Positions 35,856 through 44,870 are shown, numbered from the stretch's first letter. The stretch: 64,000 nucleotides of DNA from Cyclobacterium amurskyense (GCF_001050135.1 NZ_CP012040.1:4791001-4855000), one strand, 5' to 3'. The notes: a model not told the origin generated them from the sequence alone. Made by a program: numbers and translations.

Positions 35856-36202
35856 AGGTTTTTTACGATTGTTGTATTTTCAAATTAATACTTATATTAA
35901 ACCTGAATTATTATAAAATATTTTCATAGTACATAAAGAAGGAATTATGAAGGGATAAAATTAATATTTTCTAAATCTTATTCTTAAGACAAAAATAGAA
36001 CAAGAATTATGGATATTTATTTTCGAACCAAAATTTTTATTTCAAGTTGTTATATGAAATAACCTATCTTTTAATTGATCAAACCAATTGTGATTTGAAC
36101 GTGGACAGGCCTGTATTGGTCTTATAGCTTAATGAGGATTCAAAAAAAACACATTATTGATTCTCTTTTTAATTTCCTGAAAAAATAAACCCCTATGTAC
36201 CT
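35856..36202. other. AT-rich divergent intergenic region
   Basis: 347 bases between the SulP gene (minus) and the hydrolase gene (plus). A minus-strand TATTTTTG (plus-strand CAAAAATA, 35990-35997) could serve SulP, but no TTG lies at the right distance. No hairpin, repeat copy or reading frame of note. Confidence 0.5.
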
Positions 36203-37507
36203 ATGAAGTTTGCGAAGAAATATTTTCCAACAGCTGTAATTATACTATTATTATTCAGGGTTACTGCTGTGATTGGGCAAAACGACCCTGATTTTTTTTA
36301 CAATGGAGATTTACTCCCTGATGCACCCGAGTTGGCAGAAAGGGGAGAATATGCAGTTGGTGTTCAAACCTTGGAACTTATACATGAAAACCAACCCGAT
36401 ATAGCCAATTTCAGTAAGGAGCAACAACCCAGGTACGACAGGCCTTTGACGGTGGAAGTTTGGTACCCTGCTGAGGGTGATGCTCAATCAGAAACTACCT
36501 ACAACGACTATATAGGGGTTGCAAATGATGAAAAACGTCCTCTTAGTCCTTTTTCATTTAAAGGACGGGCCGAACGCAATGCTTCACCAAAAAAGGATGA
36601 AGAAACCTATCCTTTGGTGATTGTTTCACATGGGTATTTGGGTTCCAGGTACCTGATGACCTATCTAACTGAAAACCTGGCATCCAAAGGCTATGTAGTA
36701 GTAGCCATACACCATACAGAATCTACTTTTGAGGATCCAGGTAAATTTTCCAGTACCCTTTACCACCGGCCTATCGATGATTTATTCGTTTTAAATGAAA
36801 TGGAAAAAAGGGGTAAGAAAGATGCTGGAGGTTTTTTAGCTGGAATGGTTGATGCAGAGCATACGGCTTTAATAGGTTATTCCATGGGAGGTTATGGCGC
36901 ATTAAATGCTGCAGGGGCTGGGTTTTCTTCGGCCTTTGGTGGTTTCTTTGGGCAAATGACCGGGGGAAGTGATCTAATAATGGAGCGAAGCCTTGCGAAA
37001 CCATCCTATTCAACTTCTATTGATTCAAGAATAAAGGCTGTAGTGGCTTTTGCACCTTGGGGTATGGCAAGAGGAGTGTGGGACAATGAGGGTTTGGCAA
37101 ATCTTAAGCTTCCGGTATTTTTAGTGGCTGGAGACCAAGATGATATTTCAGGTTATGAAAAAGGAATTAAAGCCGTATATGATGGTGCCGTCAATGCCAA
37201 TCGGTACATATTAACCTATATCAATGCAAGACATAATGTAGCTCCTAATCCACCACCAGCTGAATCATTCCAAAAGGGCATGCACCTGGATGAATACCTA
37301 CGGTATGCAGAGCCTGCATGGGATCAGAGAAGAATTAATAATATTAACCAACACTTTGTCACTGCATTTTTAGGGATCCACCTTAAAGGCATAGACTATT
37401 CTACCTATCTTGATTTACCAGTGGATGCATTGGAAGAAACTTGGAAAGGTTTTAAACCTAGAACCTCTATTGGTTTAGAATTAAGGCATACAGGGGCCAA
37501 TAATTGA
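36203..37507 (+). CDS. Secreted alpha/beta hydrolase (dienelactone hydrolase/PAF-acetylhydrolase-like)
   Basis: 434 residues with a signal peptide ending VIGQ. Alpha/beta-hydrolase features: DRPLTVEVWYPAEG at the start of the fold, PLVIVSHGYLGSR (oxyanion strand), nucleophile Ser near 227 in ALIGYSMGGYGAL, LPVFLVAGDQDDISGYEKG (acid) and ARHNVAPNPPP (His). The layout resembles predicted dienelactone hydrolases and bacterial PAF-acetylhydrolase relatives, which cleave small esters. The substrate is unknown. A 73-base gap separates it from the small lipoprotein gene, which may be in the same transcript. Confidence 0.85.
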   Translation: MKFAKKYFPTAVIILLLFRVTAVIGQNDPDFFYNGDLLPDAPELAERGEYAVGVQTLELIHENQPDIANFSKEQQPRYDRPLTVEVWYPAEGDAQSETTYNDYIGVANDEKRPLSPFSFKGRAERNASPKKDEETYPLVIVSHGYLGSRYLMTYLTENLASKGYVVVAIHHTESTFEDPGKFSSTLYHRPIDDLFVLNEMEKRGKKDAGGFLAGMVDAEHTALIGYSMGGYGALNAAGAGFSSAFGGFFGQMTGGSDLIMERSLAKPSYSTSIDSRIKAVVAFAPWGMARGVWDNEGLANLKLPVFLVAGDQDDISGYEKGIKAVYDGAVNANRYILTYINARHNVAPNPPPAESFQKGMHLDEYLRYAEPAWDQRRINNINQHFVTAFLGIHLKGIDYSTYLDLPVDALEETWKGFKPRTSIGLELRHTGANN

Positions 37508-37580
37508 GAGCGTTATTAACTAATTTTATTTATTATATTTAATTAAAATTTTAATGCGTACGGTATTCATTTAATGGACC

Positions 37581-38099
37581 ATGAAAGATATGAGATTTAC
37601 TTTGGTTATTTTTGCGCTTTTGGCTTTTGTCAGCTGTGATAAAAGGGAAGAAGAGATGTCCGAAAATGTGACTGTCAATCAATATGTGGATTTACTTGTA
37701 AAGGGGGAATATTCCTCCACGGAATTACCGTCTTTTACGGCCTCTGATATCCCTGAGTTACTTGAATACCGTGACAGTAGACAAAAAATATCGAATTTCC
37801 CGATCAACTGGATATCTTCTTCCTTGACAGAAGAGAGCACTTTAGGGATGTATGTTTTATGGACAGTAGAATCAATCCGTGCAGTAGCTATCGATAGTGA
37901 ATTTCTTATAGGGAGGTTCCCCTCTCAAAATCCTGTAGTGCAGATGCGGGCCAGTCCATTTGAATATGTGCCAGAGGATGAATCCCTTGAGATAGTCGCT
38001 GAAGCCTATATGGAATGGTGGCAGAAGAACAAAGATCGGGCATTTGATGAATTTAAGGAAGTTGATCCAATGTTGAGTACTGACCTAAGGTGGCATTAA
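37581..38099 (+). CDS. Small lipoprotein, DUF4943-like
   Basis: 172 residues; signal with lipobox FVSC. The mature part, VNQYVDLLVKGEYSSTELPSFTASDIPELLEYRDS, LGMYVLWTVESIRAVAI and the C-terminal AYMEWWQKNKDRAFDEFKEVDPMLSTDLRWH, resembles what I recall of the DUF4943 family found in Bacteroidota; this match is from memory and moderately sure. No enzymatic motif is visible. It is likely membrane-anchored in the periplasm or on the outer membrane. It follows the hydrolase gene and precedes a long hairpin at 38242. Confidence 0.7.
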   Translation: MKDMRFTLVIFALLAFVSCDKREEEMSENVTVNQYVDLLVKGEYSSTELPSFTASDIPELLEYRDSRQKISNFPINWISSSLTEESTLGMYVLWTVESIRAVAIDSEFLIGRFPSQNPVVQMRASPFEYVPEDESLEIVAEAYMEWWQKNKDRAFDEFKEVDPMLSTDLRWH

Positions 38100-38241
38100 A
38101 CTGTCAACTAAAGGAGGTTCATCCCCTTATTTGGGAGTGGGTTATGTATGCTCTTACCGCCGTTATTGAGCGTCAATAGATGGGTTTTTATTTCATTCAG
38201 GGGCTAAGAATAGCAATTCCTCCGCAACACCTCAAGAAGAC

Positions 38242-38286
38242 AAGATTCCCAAGTATTTTTCCATTGGAAAATTACTTGGGAATCTT
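38242..38286. terminator. Long intergenic hairpin, probable terminator
   Basis: A 21-base arm at 38242-38262 pairs with 38266-38286 with one T-T mismatch; the core is GATTCCCAAGTA/TACTTGGGAATC. The T tract after it is short, so it could be a terminator for the lipoprotein transcript or another structured element. Confidence 0.5.
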
Positions 38287-38731
38287 TGTATAATAAAGAT
38301 GCTAGGTATGTAGATGTTGACATCAAATAATATAAAATTTGTGCTACCTTTAAATCCTGAAAACACGTATATAAACCCAAAATTCACTTGATTTACTAAG
38401 TCGGAAATCAAATGGAATATTGATTTTGATCAATAATAGCCTTATTAATGGGATCTCATAAATCTGATTTTATCGGATTGTGAAAATTAGTTTTTAGATT
38501 TTAAAGGGAAGTGGTCTCTCCGAACAATAGCCGTTTTATAGCCCAATTCTTAATTAATTACATAGGCTTCCTAAATTTGTCTAAAACTTGTTTATTTCTG
38601 GAAGAATTGGTGTTTTTGTGTGTTGATTCAACTTGTTTGTTGCATCACCCATAGTGTTTTAGTGAAATTAAAATCTTTGAGCTGTAAATTATTTGTCCAA
38701 TTATCTCAACTTTAATCATCTCAAAATTTAA
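38287..38731. other. AT-rich leader region before the CLC gene
   Basis: About 445 bases without a credible gene. TAAATTTG at 38572-38579 matches the -7 element, 152 bases before the CLC start codon, but no well-spaced TTG precedes it. Nothing else recognised. Confidence 0.45.
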
Positions 38732-40579
38732 ATGAATAGGAAAATAAAAGTTCTTTACATAAGTTTTTTACAATTCAAAAAGAATTTTATTCAGTATCCT
38801 TACAGGAAATTTAATTTTATAGAGTTATTTTTAATATGGCTGAGTCAAAAACTTACTCGGTCTCAGTTTCTTGTTTTGTCGGGGATTTTGGTGGGTTTGA
38901 GTGCAGGGTCTGCTGGCGTAATCCTTAAAGTATTTGTCCATTATATCCAATCCTCAATAAGTACCGATGTTCCGCTACAGGAAAGGCTGCTAATATATGG
39001 TGTACTGCCTATGATTGGTGTTACCTTAACCTCCTTCGTGGTAAAGTATTTTTATAACGGAGATGAGGAGAAGGAAATATCCTTCATTCTTAAAGACATT
39101 TCTAAAAAACAAAGCAAGGTAAAATCAAGTAAAATGTTTTCCCAGATTCTTCAGAGTGGGATAACAGTTGGGTTTGGAGGTTCGGTAGGACTTGAAACTC
39201 CAATAGCCGTTACGGGTTCTGCAATAGGTTCTAACTTTGCCCAAAGGTATAGACTGGGTTTTAAGGAGAGGACTTTATTATTGGCAGCAGGTGCTGCGGC
39301 AGGCATTGCTGCTGCATTTAATGCGCCCATAGCGGGTATAATGTTCGCCTTCGAGATAATTTTAACCGGGCTAGTCTTTACAGATTTTATACCTTTGGTT
39401 ATTGCGGCCATATGCGGGAGTTTACTTTCAACCATAATTTTAAACGAGGACATATTGTTTAATTTTCAGGCCCGTGAGACCTTCAACCATATCAATGTGG
39501 TTTATTTTCTAGCATTAGGAGTGTTGACTGGTCTGTATGCCAGGTATTTTTTAGTAGTAGGGCAAATGGTCCATAAATTCTTTGAAAAATTTAAAAATAA
39601 AGTAATTCGAAAAGCACTTTTAGGTGGGGCTATCCTATCTATCCTTTGTGTTTTATTCCCACCGCTCTTTGGGGAGGGGTATATGAATATTAGGACCATA
39701 TATCAGGGCAATGTGGACTTGTTGATAGAGGACAGTCTTTTCCGATATCTAGGTAATTCAGATGTTATTATCATTGTATTTTTATCCCTAACAATACTTA
39801 TAAAAGCATTTGCTACGAGCATCACTCTTAGTTCTGGAGGTAATGGAGGTAATTTTGCTCCATCTTTGATGGCAGGAGGGCTTTTGGGCTTTGTGTTTGG
39901 GTTTTCCTTGGAAATAATGGGCTTTACAGATGTGCCTACCACCAATTTAATGTTGGTAGGTATGGCTGGAGTGATGTCAGGAGCCATGTATGCGCCTCTA
40001 ACAGCGATTTTCCTTATAGCCGAGTCAAGTAGTGGATATGACTTATTTATCCCTTTAATGATCGTGTCAGTAACCTCTTATATAATTAACAGGTCGTTTT
40101 CACCAATCAACCCTTCTTTTAAAGAGTTGGCTGAAAAAGGAGATATTTTTACAACAAGGCAGGACCAGAATATATTGTCACATATTTCACTTAATGAATG
40201 TATCAACCCTTCTTCGATTGTTATCCGTACCACAGACAGTATGGAGGAGGTTTTGCACATATTTAGGAATAGCGATCAAAACAGCATGGCTGTAGTGGAT
40301 GCCAATAACCAATTTTGGGGAGTATTGAATAGGGAGCATTTGCGCCCATTCCTTTTGAATAAAGAGTCTGCTGATGGTACAAGTGTTAGCCAATTGGCCA
40401 TTGCTCCACCATTTATTATTTCACCCAATGATTCTGTGATGGAGGTGACCAAGATGTTTGATGAAGCGGATGTATGGCAACTGCCTCTTCTTGATGAGGA
40501 CAGAAGATTTAAGGGTTTTATTAGTAGATCAAAAATCTTAACCAATTACCGTGCTTTGTTAAGGGATTATTCGGAATAA
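38732..40579 (+). CDS. CLC-family chloride channel/transporter with two CBS domains
   Basis: 615 residues: a CLC membrane core (about 40-450) and a C-terminal CBS pair (about 480-610). Core motifs are GGSVGLETPIAVTGSAIGSNFA, AAGAAAGIAAAFNAPIAGIMFAFEIIL and TLSSGGNGGNFAPSLMAGG. In the segment equivalent to GREGP of the E. coli antiporter the gating-Glu position is Val152 (G-S-V-G-L), and the early GSGIP chloride loop is replaced by GDEEKEISF. This is therefore a divergent branch, perhaps a channel or an uncoupled transporter; selectivity is unknown. The CBS domains could bind adenine nucleotides. It appears monocistronic, with the tRNA genes convergent downstream. Confidence 0.92.
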   Translation: MNRKIKVLYISFLQFKKNFIQYPYRKFNFIELFLIWLSQKLTRSQFLVLSGILVGLSAGSAGVILKVFVHYIQSSISTDVPLQERLLIYGVLPMIGVTLTSFVVKYFYNGDEEKEISFILKDISKKQSKVKSSKMFSQILQSGITVGFGGSVGLETPIAVTGSAIGSNFAQRYRLGFKERTLLLAAGAAAGIAAAFNAPIAGIMFAFEIILTGLVFTDFIPLVIAAICGSLLSTIILNEDILFNFQARETFNHINVVYFLALGVLTGLYARYFLVVGQMVHKFFEKFKNKVIRKALLGGAILSILCVLFPPLFGEGYMNIRTIYQGNVDLLIEDSLFRYLGNSDVIIIVFLSLTILIKAFATSITLSSGGNGGNFAPSLMAGGLLGFVFGFSLEIMGFTDVPTTNLMLVGMAGVMSGAMYAPLTAIFLIAESSSGYDLFIPLMIVSVTSYIINRSFSPINPSFKELAEKGDIFTTRQDQNILSHISLNECINPSSIVIRTTDSMEEVLHIFRNSDQNSMAVVDANNQFWGVLNREHLRPFLLNKESADGTSVSQLAIAPPFIISPNDSVMEVTKMFDEADVWQLPLLDEDRRFKGFISRSKILTNYRALLRDYSE

Positions 40580-40750
40580 GGAATACCTGATAGGGTAGTG
40601 GAGCTAAATGAGAAAAGCACCCTTTATAAGGTTTATATATTGCTTAATTCAAAGCGGTAGTGAATAAATAATACTTCCTATTAAGCTTGGTAAAAAAGAT
40701 TGGTTGGAAATTTCGGATCGAAGTCAACCTTAGGTTCAATTTTAACCAAC

Positions 40751-40782
40751 AAAAAAACCTGATCGATTGATCAGGTTTTTTT
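40751..40782 (-). terminator. Bidirectional terminator between CLC gene and tRNA-Glu genes
   Basis: CCTGATC-GATT-GATCAGG (40758-40775) is flanked by A7 on the left and T7 on the right, so it has a T-tail on either strand. It lies about 70 bases beyond the 3' end of the tRNA transcript (minus) and downstream of the CLC gene (plus). Confidence 0.8.
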
Positions 40783-40851
40783 ATTCACTTTAACCACTAA
40801 CAACCACAAATAAAATTTGCTTACCGGGTGGCAAACAAATAAAATTTGTTG

Positions 40852-40923
40852 TAGTCCGTACGGGAATCGAACCCGTGTTTCATCCGTGAAAGGGATACGT
40901 CCTAACCCCTAGACGAACGGACC
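40852..40923 (-). tRNA. tRNA-Glu (anticodon TTC), second copy of the pair
   Basis: 72 bases fold as a cloverleaf: acceptor GGTCCGT pairs with ACGGACT (a G-T first pair), D-arm GTCT...GGAC, and anticodon loop CTTTCAC, giving TTC (plus 40888-40890). The T-loop is TTCGATT within ACGGG/CCCGT, and the discriminator is A. CCA is not encoded. It is identical to the copy 100 bases upstream in transcription order. Confidence 0.97.
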
Positions 40924-40951
40924 AGAAATAAAAAAAGAGCATCATTTGTTG

Positions 40952-41023
40952 TAGTCCGTACGGGAATCGAACCCGTGTTTCATCCGTGAAAGGGATACGT
41001 CCTAACCCCTAGACGAACGGACC
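40952..41023 (-). tRNA. tRNA-Glu (anticodon TTC), first copy of the pair
   Basis: Identical in sequence to the copy at 40852-40923 and separated from it by 28 bases. The two share about nine bases of 3' flank (CAACAAAT on the minus strand), consistent with a tandem duplication that included flanking DNA. A TTG/TATATTTG promoter lies just upstream, and both copies are probably cut from one precursor. Confidence 0.97.
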
Positions 41024-41061
41024 ATTTAATGATTGATGTGCTCTTTTTCTAAATGGTGATG

Positions 41062-41091
41062 CAAATATAGGGTCTTTAAAGAACAAACCAA
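41062..41091 (-). promoter_or_regulatory. Promoter of the tRNA-Glu pair
   Basis: On the minus strand TTG (plus 41089-41091) and TATATTTG (plus 41062-41069) are separated by 19 bases, matching the consensus. The -7 element ends 38 bases before the first tRNA. Confidence 0.65.
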
Positions 41092-41254
41092 AACAGAGTA
41101 AAAAAATAATCCAAAAGTAATCACAATCCTTTGAAAATTAGGGATAAAATTTGTGTAATGAAAATATTTAAGTACTCGTAAACTTTATTTTTGTCAATTC
41201 TGTTTCAATATTATAACCCATAGAATAATTATAAAATTTTAAAAAAGTAAAATT

Positions 41255-41893
41255 ATGGCCTTAAGATTAGGAGATATTGCACCGGATTTTACTGCTGACT
41301 CTTCAGTAGGAAAAATCAACTTTTATGATTACCTAGGAGACAGCTGGGGTATTTTGTTTTCCCACCCTGCAGATTACACTCCAGTATGTACTACCGAATT
41401 GGGAGCAGCTTCAAAGTTAAAAGACGAATTTGCCAAGAGAAATGTTAAAATGCTTGCCTTAAGTGTGGATGGAGCAGAAAGTCACAGATCTTGGATCAAG
41501 GATATTAATGAGACTCAAGATACTACGGTTGAGTTTCCTATTATTGCTGATGAAGACAAGAAAGTTTCCGAACTTTATGACATGATTCACCCCAATTCTA
41601 GTGAAAGTTTTACTGTTCGTTCTGTATTTATCATTGGTAATGACAAAAAGGTAAAATTGATCATCACTTACCCTGCAAGCACTGGTAGAAACTTTGTAGA
41701 ATTATTAAGGGTAATTGATTCATTGCAGTTGACTGCTAATTATTCTGTTGCTACTCCAGCAGATTGGAAAAGTGGAGAAGATGTAGTTGTTTCCCCTGCC
41801 ATTAAAACGGAGGACATTCCTGCAAAATTCCCTAAAGGATTTAAAGAAATAAAACCTTATTTGAGAATGACTCCTCAACCGGACTTGAAATAA
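41255..41893 (+). CDS. Peroxiredoxin, 1-Cys Prx6-like
   Basis: 212 residues of the AhpC/TSA superfamily. The peroxidatic Cys45 is in FSHPADYTPVCTTELGAA, with the conserved Pro and Thr of PxxxT(S)xxC, and the catalytic Arg is in FTVRSVFIIG. The long C-terminal extension with PADWKSGEDVVVSPAIKTEDIPAKFPKGFKEIKPYLR is the Prx6 dimerisation tail. No second resolving Cys is evident, so it is of the 1-Cys type. It reduces H2O2 and organic peroxides in the cytoplasm. TATTTTTG at 41186-41193 may be its -7 element. It ends with a strong terminator at 41911, so it is monocistronic. Confidence 0.95.
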   Translation: MALRLGDIAPDFTADSSVGKINFYDYLGDSWGILFSHPADYTPVCTTELGAASKLKDEFAKRNVKMLALSVDGAESHRSWIKDINETQDTTVEFPIIADEDKKVSELYDMIHPNSSESFTVRSVFIIGNDKKVKLIITYPASTGRNFVELLRVIDSLQLTANYSVATPADWKSGEDVVVSPAIKTEDIPAKFPKGFKEIKPYLRMTPQPDLK

Positions 41894-41910
41894 TAAGTTT
41901 AAAGGTATAG

Positions 41911-41939
41911 CGGGGCTGATTAATTTCAGCCCCGTTTTT
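41911..41939 (+). terminator. Terminator after the peroxiredoxin gene
   Basis: CGGGGCTGA (41911-41919), loop TTAATT, TCAGCCCCG (41926-41934), then T5. A perfect nine-bp GC-rich stem. Confidence 0.9.
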
Positions 41940-42585
41940 GGTTAAAGGTATTTTTTATCGCCCGGAAGCTATTGAAATTGTCAAAAAGGATTAGCTACTT
42001 GGTTTAGGATTGAATAAAGCTATTTTTTTGCCATGCTAGCGTTTTCAGTAAATTAAAAGTAATTCCAGTCTCACAATTGTATTTGCCTATGCAAGAAAAT
42101 CAGGTTGTTTGGAGATTTTAGCATAGCACCGCTATGGTGAAATTGAAAACAGCAACGAAGTGGCTGATTTTGAACCGATTTCAGCACGTAATAGATTGTC
42201 TATTTCATATTTCGAGTTTAATAATAGCTGCTCCAATTACCTATTTAGGGTTAAACTAAGTAGTCATTTTTCTAAGTAAGGGGTATTGAATAGGAACCTT
42301 TTTTATATGGGAGACCGTAGCAGGGCTTGGTTAGTAAAGGATTAGTAAGGGAAATACAATTATTAAAAGTAATTGTTAGGCTCAATTTGAAATAAGTTGT
42401 TGCTGTTTTAAGAAAATTAAAAGAAATAATTTCATTTTAAAGCCTTAAAACCATCCGTAAAAAGACTGATGAAAATCATCGAACGAAAAGCGTAATTATT
42501 CTTATTATTCAAGTGAATTTCTTCAAACAAATAGTTTATAATACGTATTTTTAGGATTATTAATTTTAGTAAAGAAAATTAGTTA
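41940..42585. other. Long intergenic region containing truncated repeat copy 3
   Basis: About 650 bases between the peroxiredoxin terminator and the KASIII-like gene. Apart from the partial fold-back repeat (42091-42221) I see no gene. The 3' part is very AT-rich with no good TAnnTTTG element near the start codon at 42586. Confidence 0.55.
42091..42221 (-). repeat. Fold-back repeat, copy 3 (truncated, inverted)
   Basis: Opposite orientation to copy 1. It keeps the central hairpin and the TTTAA-ACTCG...-type left terminus (reads CGAGTTTAA at 42213-42221) but lacks about 90 bases of the other arm, including both side hairpins. Divergence in the terminus (TTCGAG for TTCGGG) suggests an old, decaying copy. 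Confidence 0.85.
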
Positions 42586-43671
42586 ATGGATAAGGAAATA
42601 ATTAGTAGCATTATCGTAGGATCGGGGAAGTATTTACCAAAAGAAATTATCCCTAATGATTATTTTTTAACCAAAGAATTTTATGACGCAGGCGGTAAAA
42701 GATTAGTTAAGCCTAATACCGATATTGTTGCAACGCTTCAAAAAATCACTGAAATAAGAGAAAGGAGGTATCTTGAAGAGAATTTAATGACTTCTGATAT
42801 GGCTTATTTTGCTGCAAAAGAAGCCTTGACTTCTGCTGAAATTGATGGAGAGTCTCTGGATTATATTATAGTGGCTCATAATTTCGGAGACATTTTAAAA
42901 GACAATATTAGAATAGATACTTGTCCTAGTTTGGCGGCCAGGGTCAAAAACAAACTAGGGATTAAAAACCCCTATACAGTAGCCTATGATTTGCCATTTG
43001 GTTGCCCCGGATGGATTCAGGGAATGATTCAAGCCAATTACTACCTTCAATCCGGTGATGCAAAAAGAGTGATGGTAATAGGTGCAGAAAATTTGTCACG
43101 AATTTCTGATCCTCATGACATTGACAGCATGATTTTTTCTGATGGGGCAGGAGCAGTAATCTTAGAGGCGAAGAAGGGAGATAAAAAAGAAGGCATATTG
43201 GCACATATTACCAGGTCAGACACCTTGGACCATGCTTATTTATTGACCATGGGACCTTCTTACAATCCCGATTATCCTGACAATACCCGCTTTTTGAAAA
43301 TGAATGGCAGGAAATTGTATGAGTATGCTATCAAAACTGTAGCGCCTACCCTTAAGGAATGTATTGAAAAGGCAGGGATAGATCTAGAGGCGATCAAGCA
43401 TGTACTTATCCATCAAGCGAATGCCAAAATGGATCATAATATTTTGGAACGTCTTTTTCTACTTTATGATAAAAAAGATGTCCCAGGGGACCTTATGCCT
43501 ATGAGTATTCAGGAATTGGGAAACAATTCTGTGGCCACTGTACCTGTATTGTACGATTTGGTGGCAAAGGGGAATAAAGAAAACCATCATTTCAATGCTG
43601 GTGATTATTCTTTATTTGCCTCTGTAGGAGCGGGGATGAATATTAATGCTTTTGTTTACCTACATCCATAA
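42586..43671 (+). CDS. 3-oxoacyl-ACP synthase III (KASIII/FabH-like) enzyme
   Basis: 361 residues of the thiolase fold. Cys140 in AYDLPFGCPGWIQGMIQA is the acyl-accepting residue; His and Asn complete the triad in VLIHQANAKMDHNI and LGNNSVATVPVLYDL. FabH-type enzymes condense acyl-CoA with malonyl-ACP. At 361 residues it is a little longer than housekeeping FabH (about 320-335), with a longer N-terminal segment (about 30 residues inserted around EFYDAGGKRLVKPNTD). It is the first gene of a probable operon with a deoxysugar lactonase and mutarotase, an unexpected place for a fatty-acid initiator, so it may have a specialised substrate. Confidence 0.88.
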   Translation: MDKEIISSIIVGSGKYLPKEIIPNDYFLTKEFYDAGGKRLVKPNTDIVATLQKITEIRERRYLEENLMTSDMAYFAAKEALTSAEIDGESLDYIIVAHNFGDILKDNIRIDTCPSLAARVKNKLGIKNPYTVAYDLPFGCPGWIQGMIQANYYLQSGDAKRVMVIGAENLSRISDPHDIDSMIFSDGAGAVILEAKKGDKKEGILAHITRSDTLDHAYLLTMGPSYNPDYPDNTRFLKMNGRKLYEYAIKTVAPTLKECIEKAGIDLEAIKHVLIHQANAKMDHNILERLFLLYDKKDVPGDLMPMSIQELGNNSVATVPVLYDLVAKGNKENHHFNAGDYSLFASVGAGMNINAFVYLHP

Positions 43672-43691
43672 AATTTAATTATTGATTTGCT

Positions 43692-44525
43692 ATGATCAAA
43701 AAAATAGATGCTCATCAGCACTTTTGGCGCTATGATCCTATTGACTATTCATGGATTAATGAGGAGATGCTCAGTTTGAAGAAGGATTTCCTCCCAGATG
43801 ATTTATTTCCAATTTTAGAGGAAAATGGAGTTGAAGGAACAGTCGCTGTTCAAGCATTTCAGGATGAAAAAGAAAATGACTTCCTCTTGGACTTGGCAGA
43901 AAAACACCCATTTATCTTGGCTGTGGTGGGATGGATAGATTTAAAGTCTGAGGAATTGCCTGTGAGGTTAAGCAAATATAAATCATATAAAAAATTAAAA
44001 GGCTTTAGACATGTCCTACAGGATGAAGCTGATCCGGAATACATCCTTAATCAAGCCTTTCAGCGTGGACTAAAAACCATTATTGGCCTTGGGTATACCT
44101 ATGACCTTTTAGTGCTTCCACATCAAATAAAAGGGGCCATCAAGACTGTGTCCAATTTTGAGAGCGGAAGCTTTGTACTAGATCACTTGGCCAAGCCGGA
44201 TATCAAAAATGGACAGAATGAGCAATGGAAGGAGAACATCAAAGCATTGGCAGAGTATCCGAATGTCCATTGTAAGCTCTCAGGAATGATTACAGAAGCG
44301 GCATGGAATCAATGGGAGGAGAAAGACTTTTACCCCTATATGGATACGGTAATGGAGGCCTTTGGAGAAGATCGGCTCATGTTTGGCTCTGATTGGCCGG
44401 TTTGTAAATTGTCCGGTAGCTATGAACAGGTAGTAGGACTAATGGAAGGGTATTTTAAAGGACATTCTGAGTCTACATTACAAAAAATATGGCATACGAA
44501 TGCGATAAATTTTTATCAACTTTAA
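43692..44525 (+). CDS. Amidohydrolase-2 family lactonase (L-fuconolactonase-like)
   Basis: 277 residues, metal-dependent TIM barrel. IDAHQHFWRYDP (His8, His10) provides metal ligands, LKGFRHVLQDEADP and SFVLDHLAKPDIKNG the middle strands, and MFGSDWPVCKLSGSY the final Asp. This is the pattern of COG3618 enzymes such as L-fucono-1,5-lactonase and L-rhamnono-lactonase. It hydrolyses the lactone made when a deoxysugar is oxidised. It is followed after 15 bases by a mutarotase of matching specificity, supporting a role in L-fucose or L-rhamnose breakdown in the cytoplasm. The dehydrogenase and dehydratase are not in the window next to it. Confidence 0.9.
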   Translation: MIKKIDAHQHFWRYDPIDYSWINEEMLSLKKDFLPDDLFPILEENGVEGTVAVQAFQDEKENDFLLDLAEKHPFILAVVGWIDLKSEELPVRLSKYKSYKKLKGFRHVLQDEADPEYILNQAFQRGLKTIIGLGYTYDLLVLPHQIKGAIKTVSNFESGSFVLDHLAKPDIKNGQNEQWKENIKALAEYPNVHCKLSGMITEAAWNQWEEKDFYPYMDTVMEAFGEDRLMFGSDWPVCKLSGSYEQVVGLMEGYFKGHSESTLQKIWHTNAINFYQL

Positions 44526-44540
44526 TAATAATGTTTCACT

Positions 44541-44870
44541 ATGAATAGATATTGCCTTGCCCTGGATTTAAAGGATGACCCTAAAATTATTGAACAGTAT
44601 ATTGAACACCATAAAAGGGTTTCTGACGAAATTATTGCGAGCATTAAAAATGCAGATATTCAAGTGATGGATATCTACCTGACAGGGAATCGCCTTTTTA
44701 TGATTATGGAAGTTGGGGACACTTTTTCTTTTGAGGAAAAAGCCAAAATGGATGAAAGCAATGAGAAAGTTCAAGAATGGGAAGGGTTAATGAGTACGCT
44801 CCAACAAACGCTTCCCTGGGCCAAGCCTGGTGAAAAATGGGTGCTTATGGAAAAGATCTTTTCCTTATAA
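44541..44870 (+). CDS. L-rhamnose/L-fucose mutarotase (DUF718/RhaM family)
   Basis: 109 residues, the usual length for the RhaM family (dimeric alpha+beta barrel). It has RYCLALDLKDDPKIIEQYIEHHKRV with His23/His24 near the catalytic His, IQVMDIYLTGNRLFMIMEVGDTFSFEEKAKMDES, and the C-terminal WEGLMSTLQQTLPWAKPGEKWVLMEKIFSL. It interconverts anomers of a 6-deoxyhexose, speeding entry to catabolism. Whether L-rhamnose or L-fucose is used is not decided by the sequence; the fuconolactonase-like neighbour favours fucose. It is the last gene of a three-gene unit. Confidence 0.92.
   Translation: MNRYCLALDLKDDPKIIEQYIEHHKRVSDEIIASIKNADIQVMDIYLTGNRLFMIMEVGDTFSFEEKAKMDESNEKVQEWEGLMSTLQQTLPWAKPGEKWVLMEKIFSL

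Noticed and set aside
40841..41023. Tandem ~100-base repeat suggestive of a CRISPR-like array
   Set aside because: Only two units, each a complete tRNA-Glu cloverleaf; it is a tRNA duplication.
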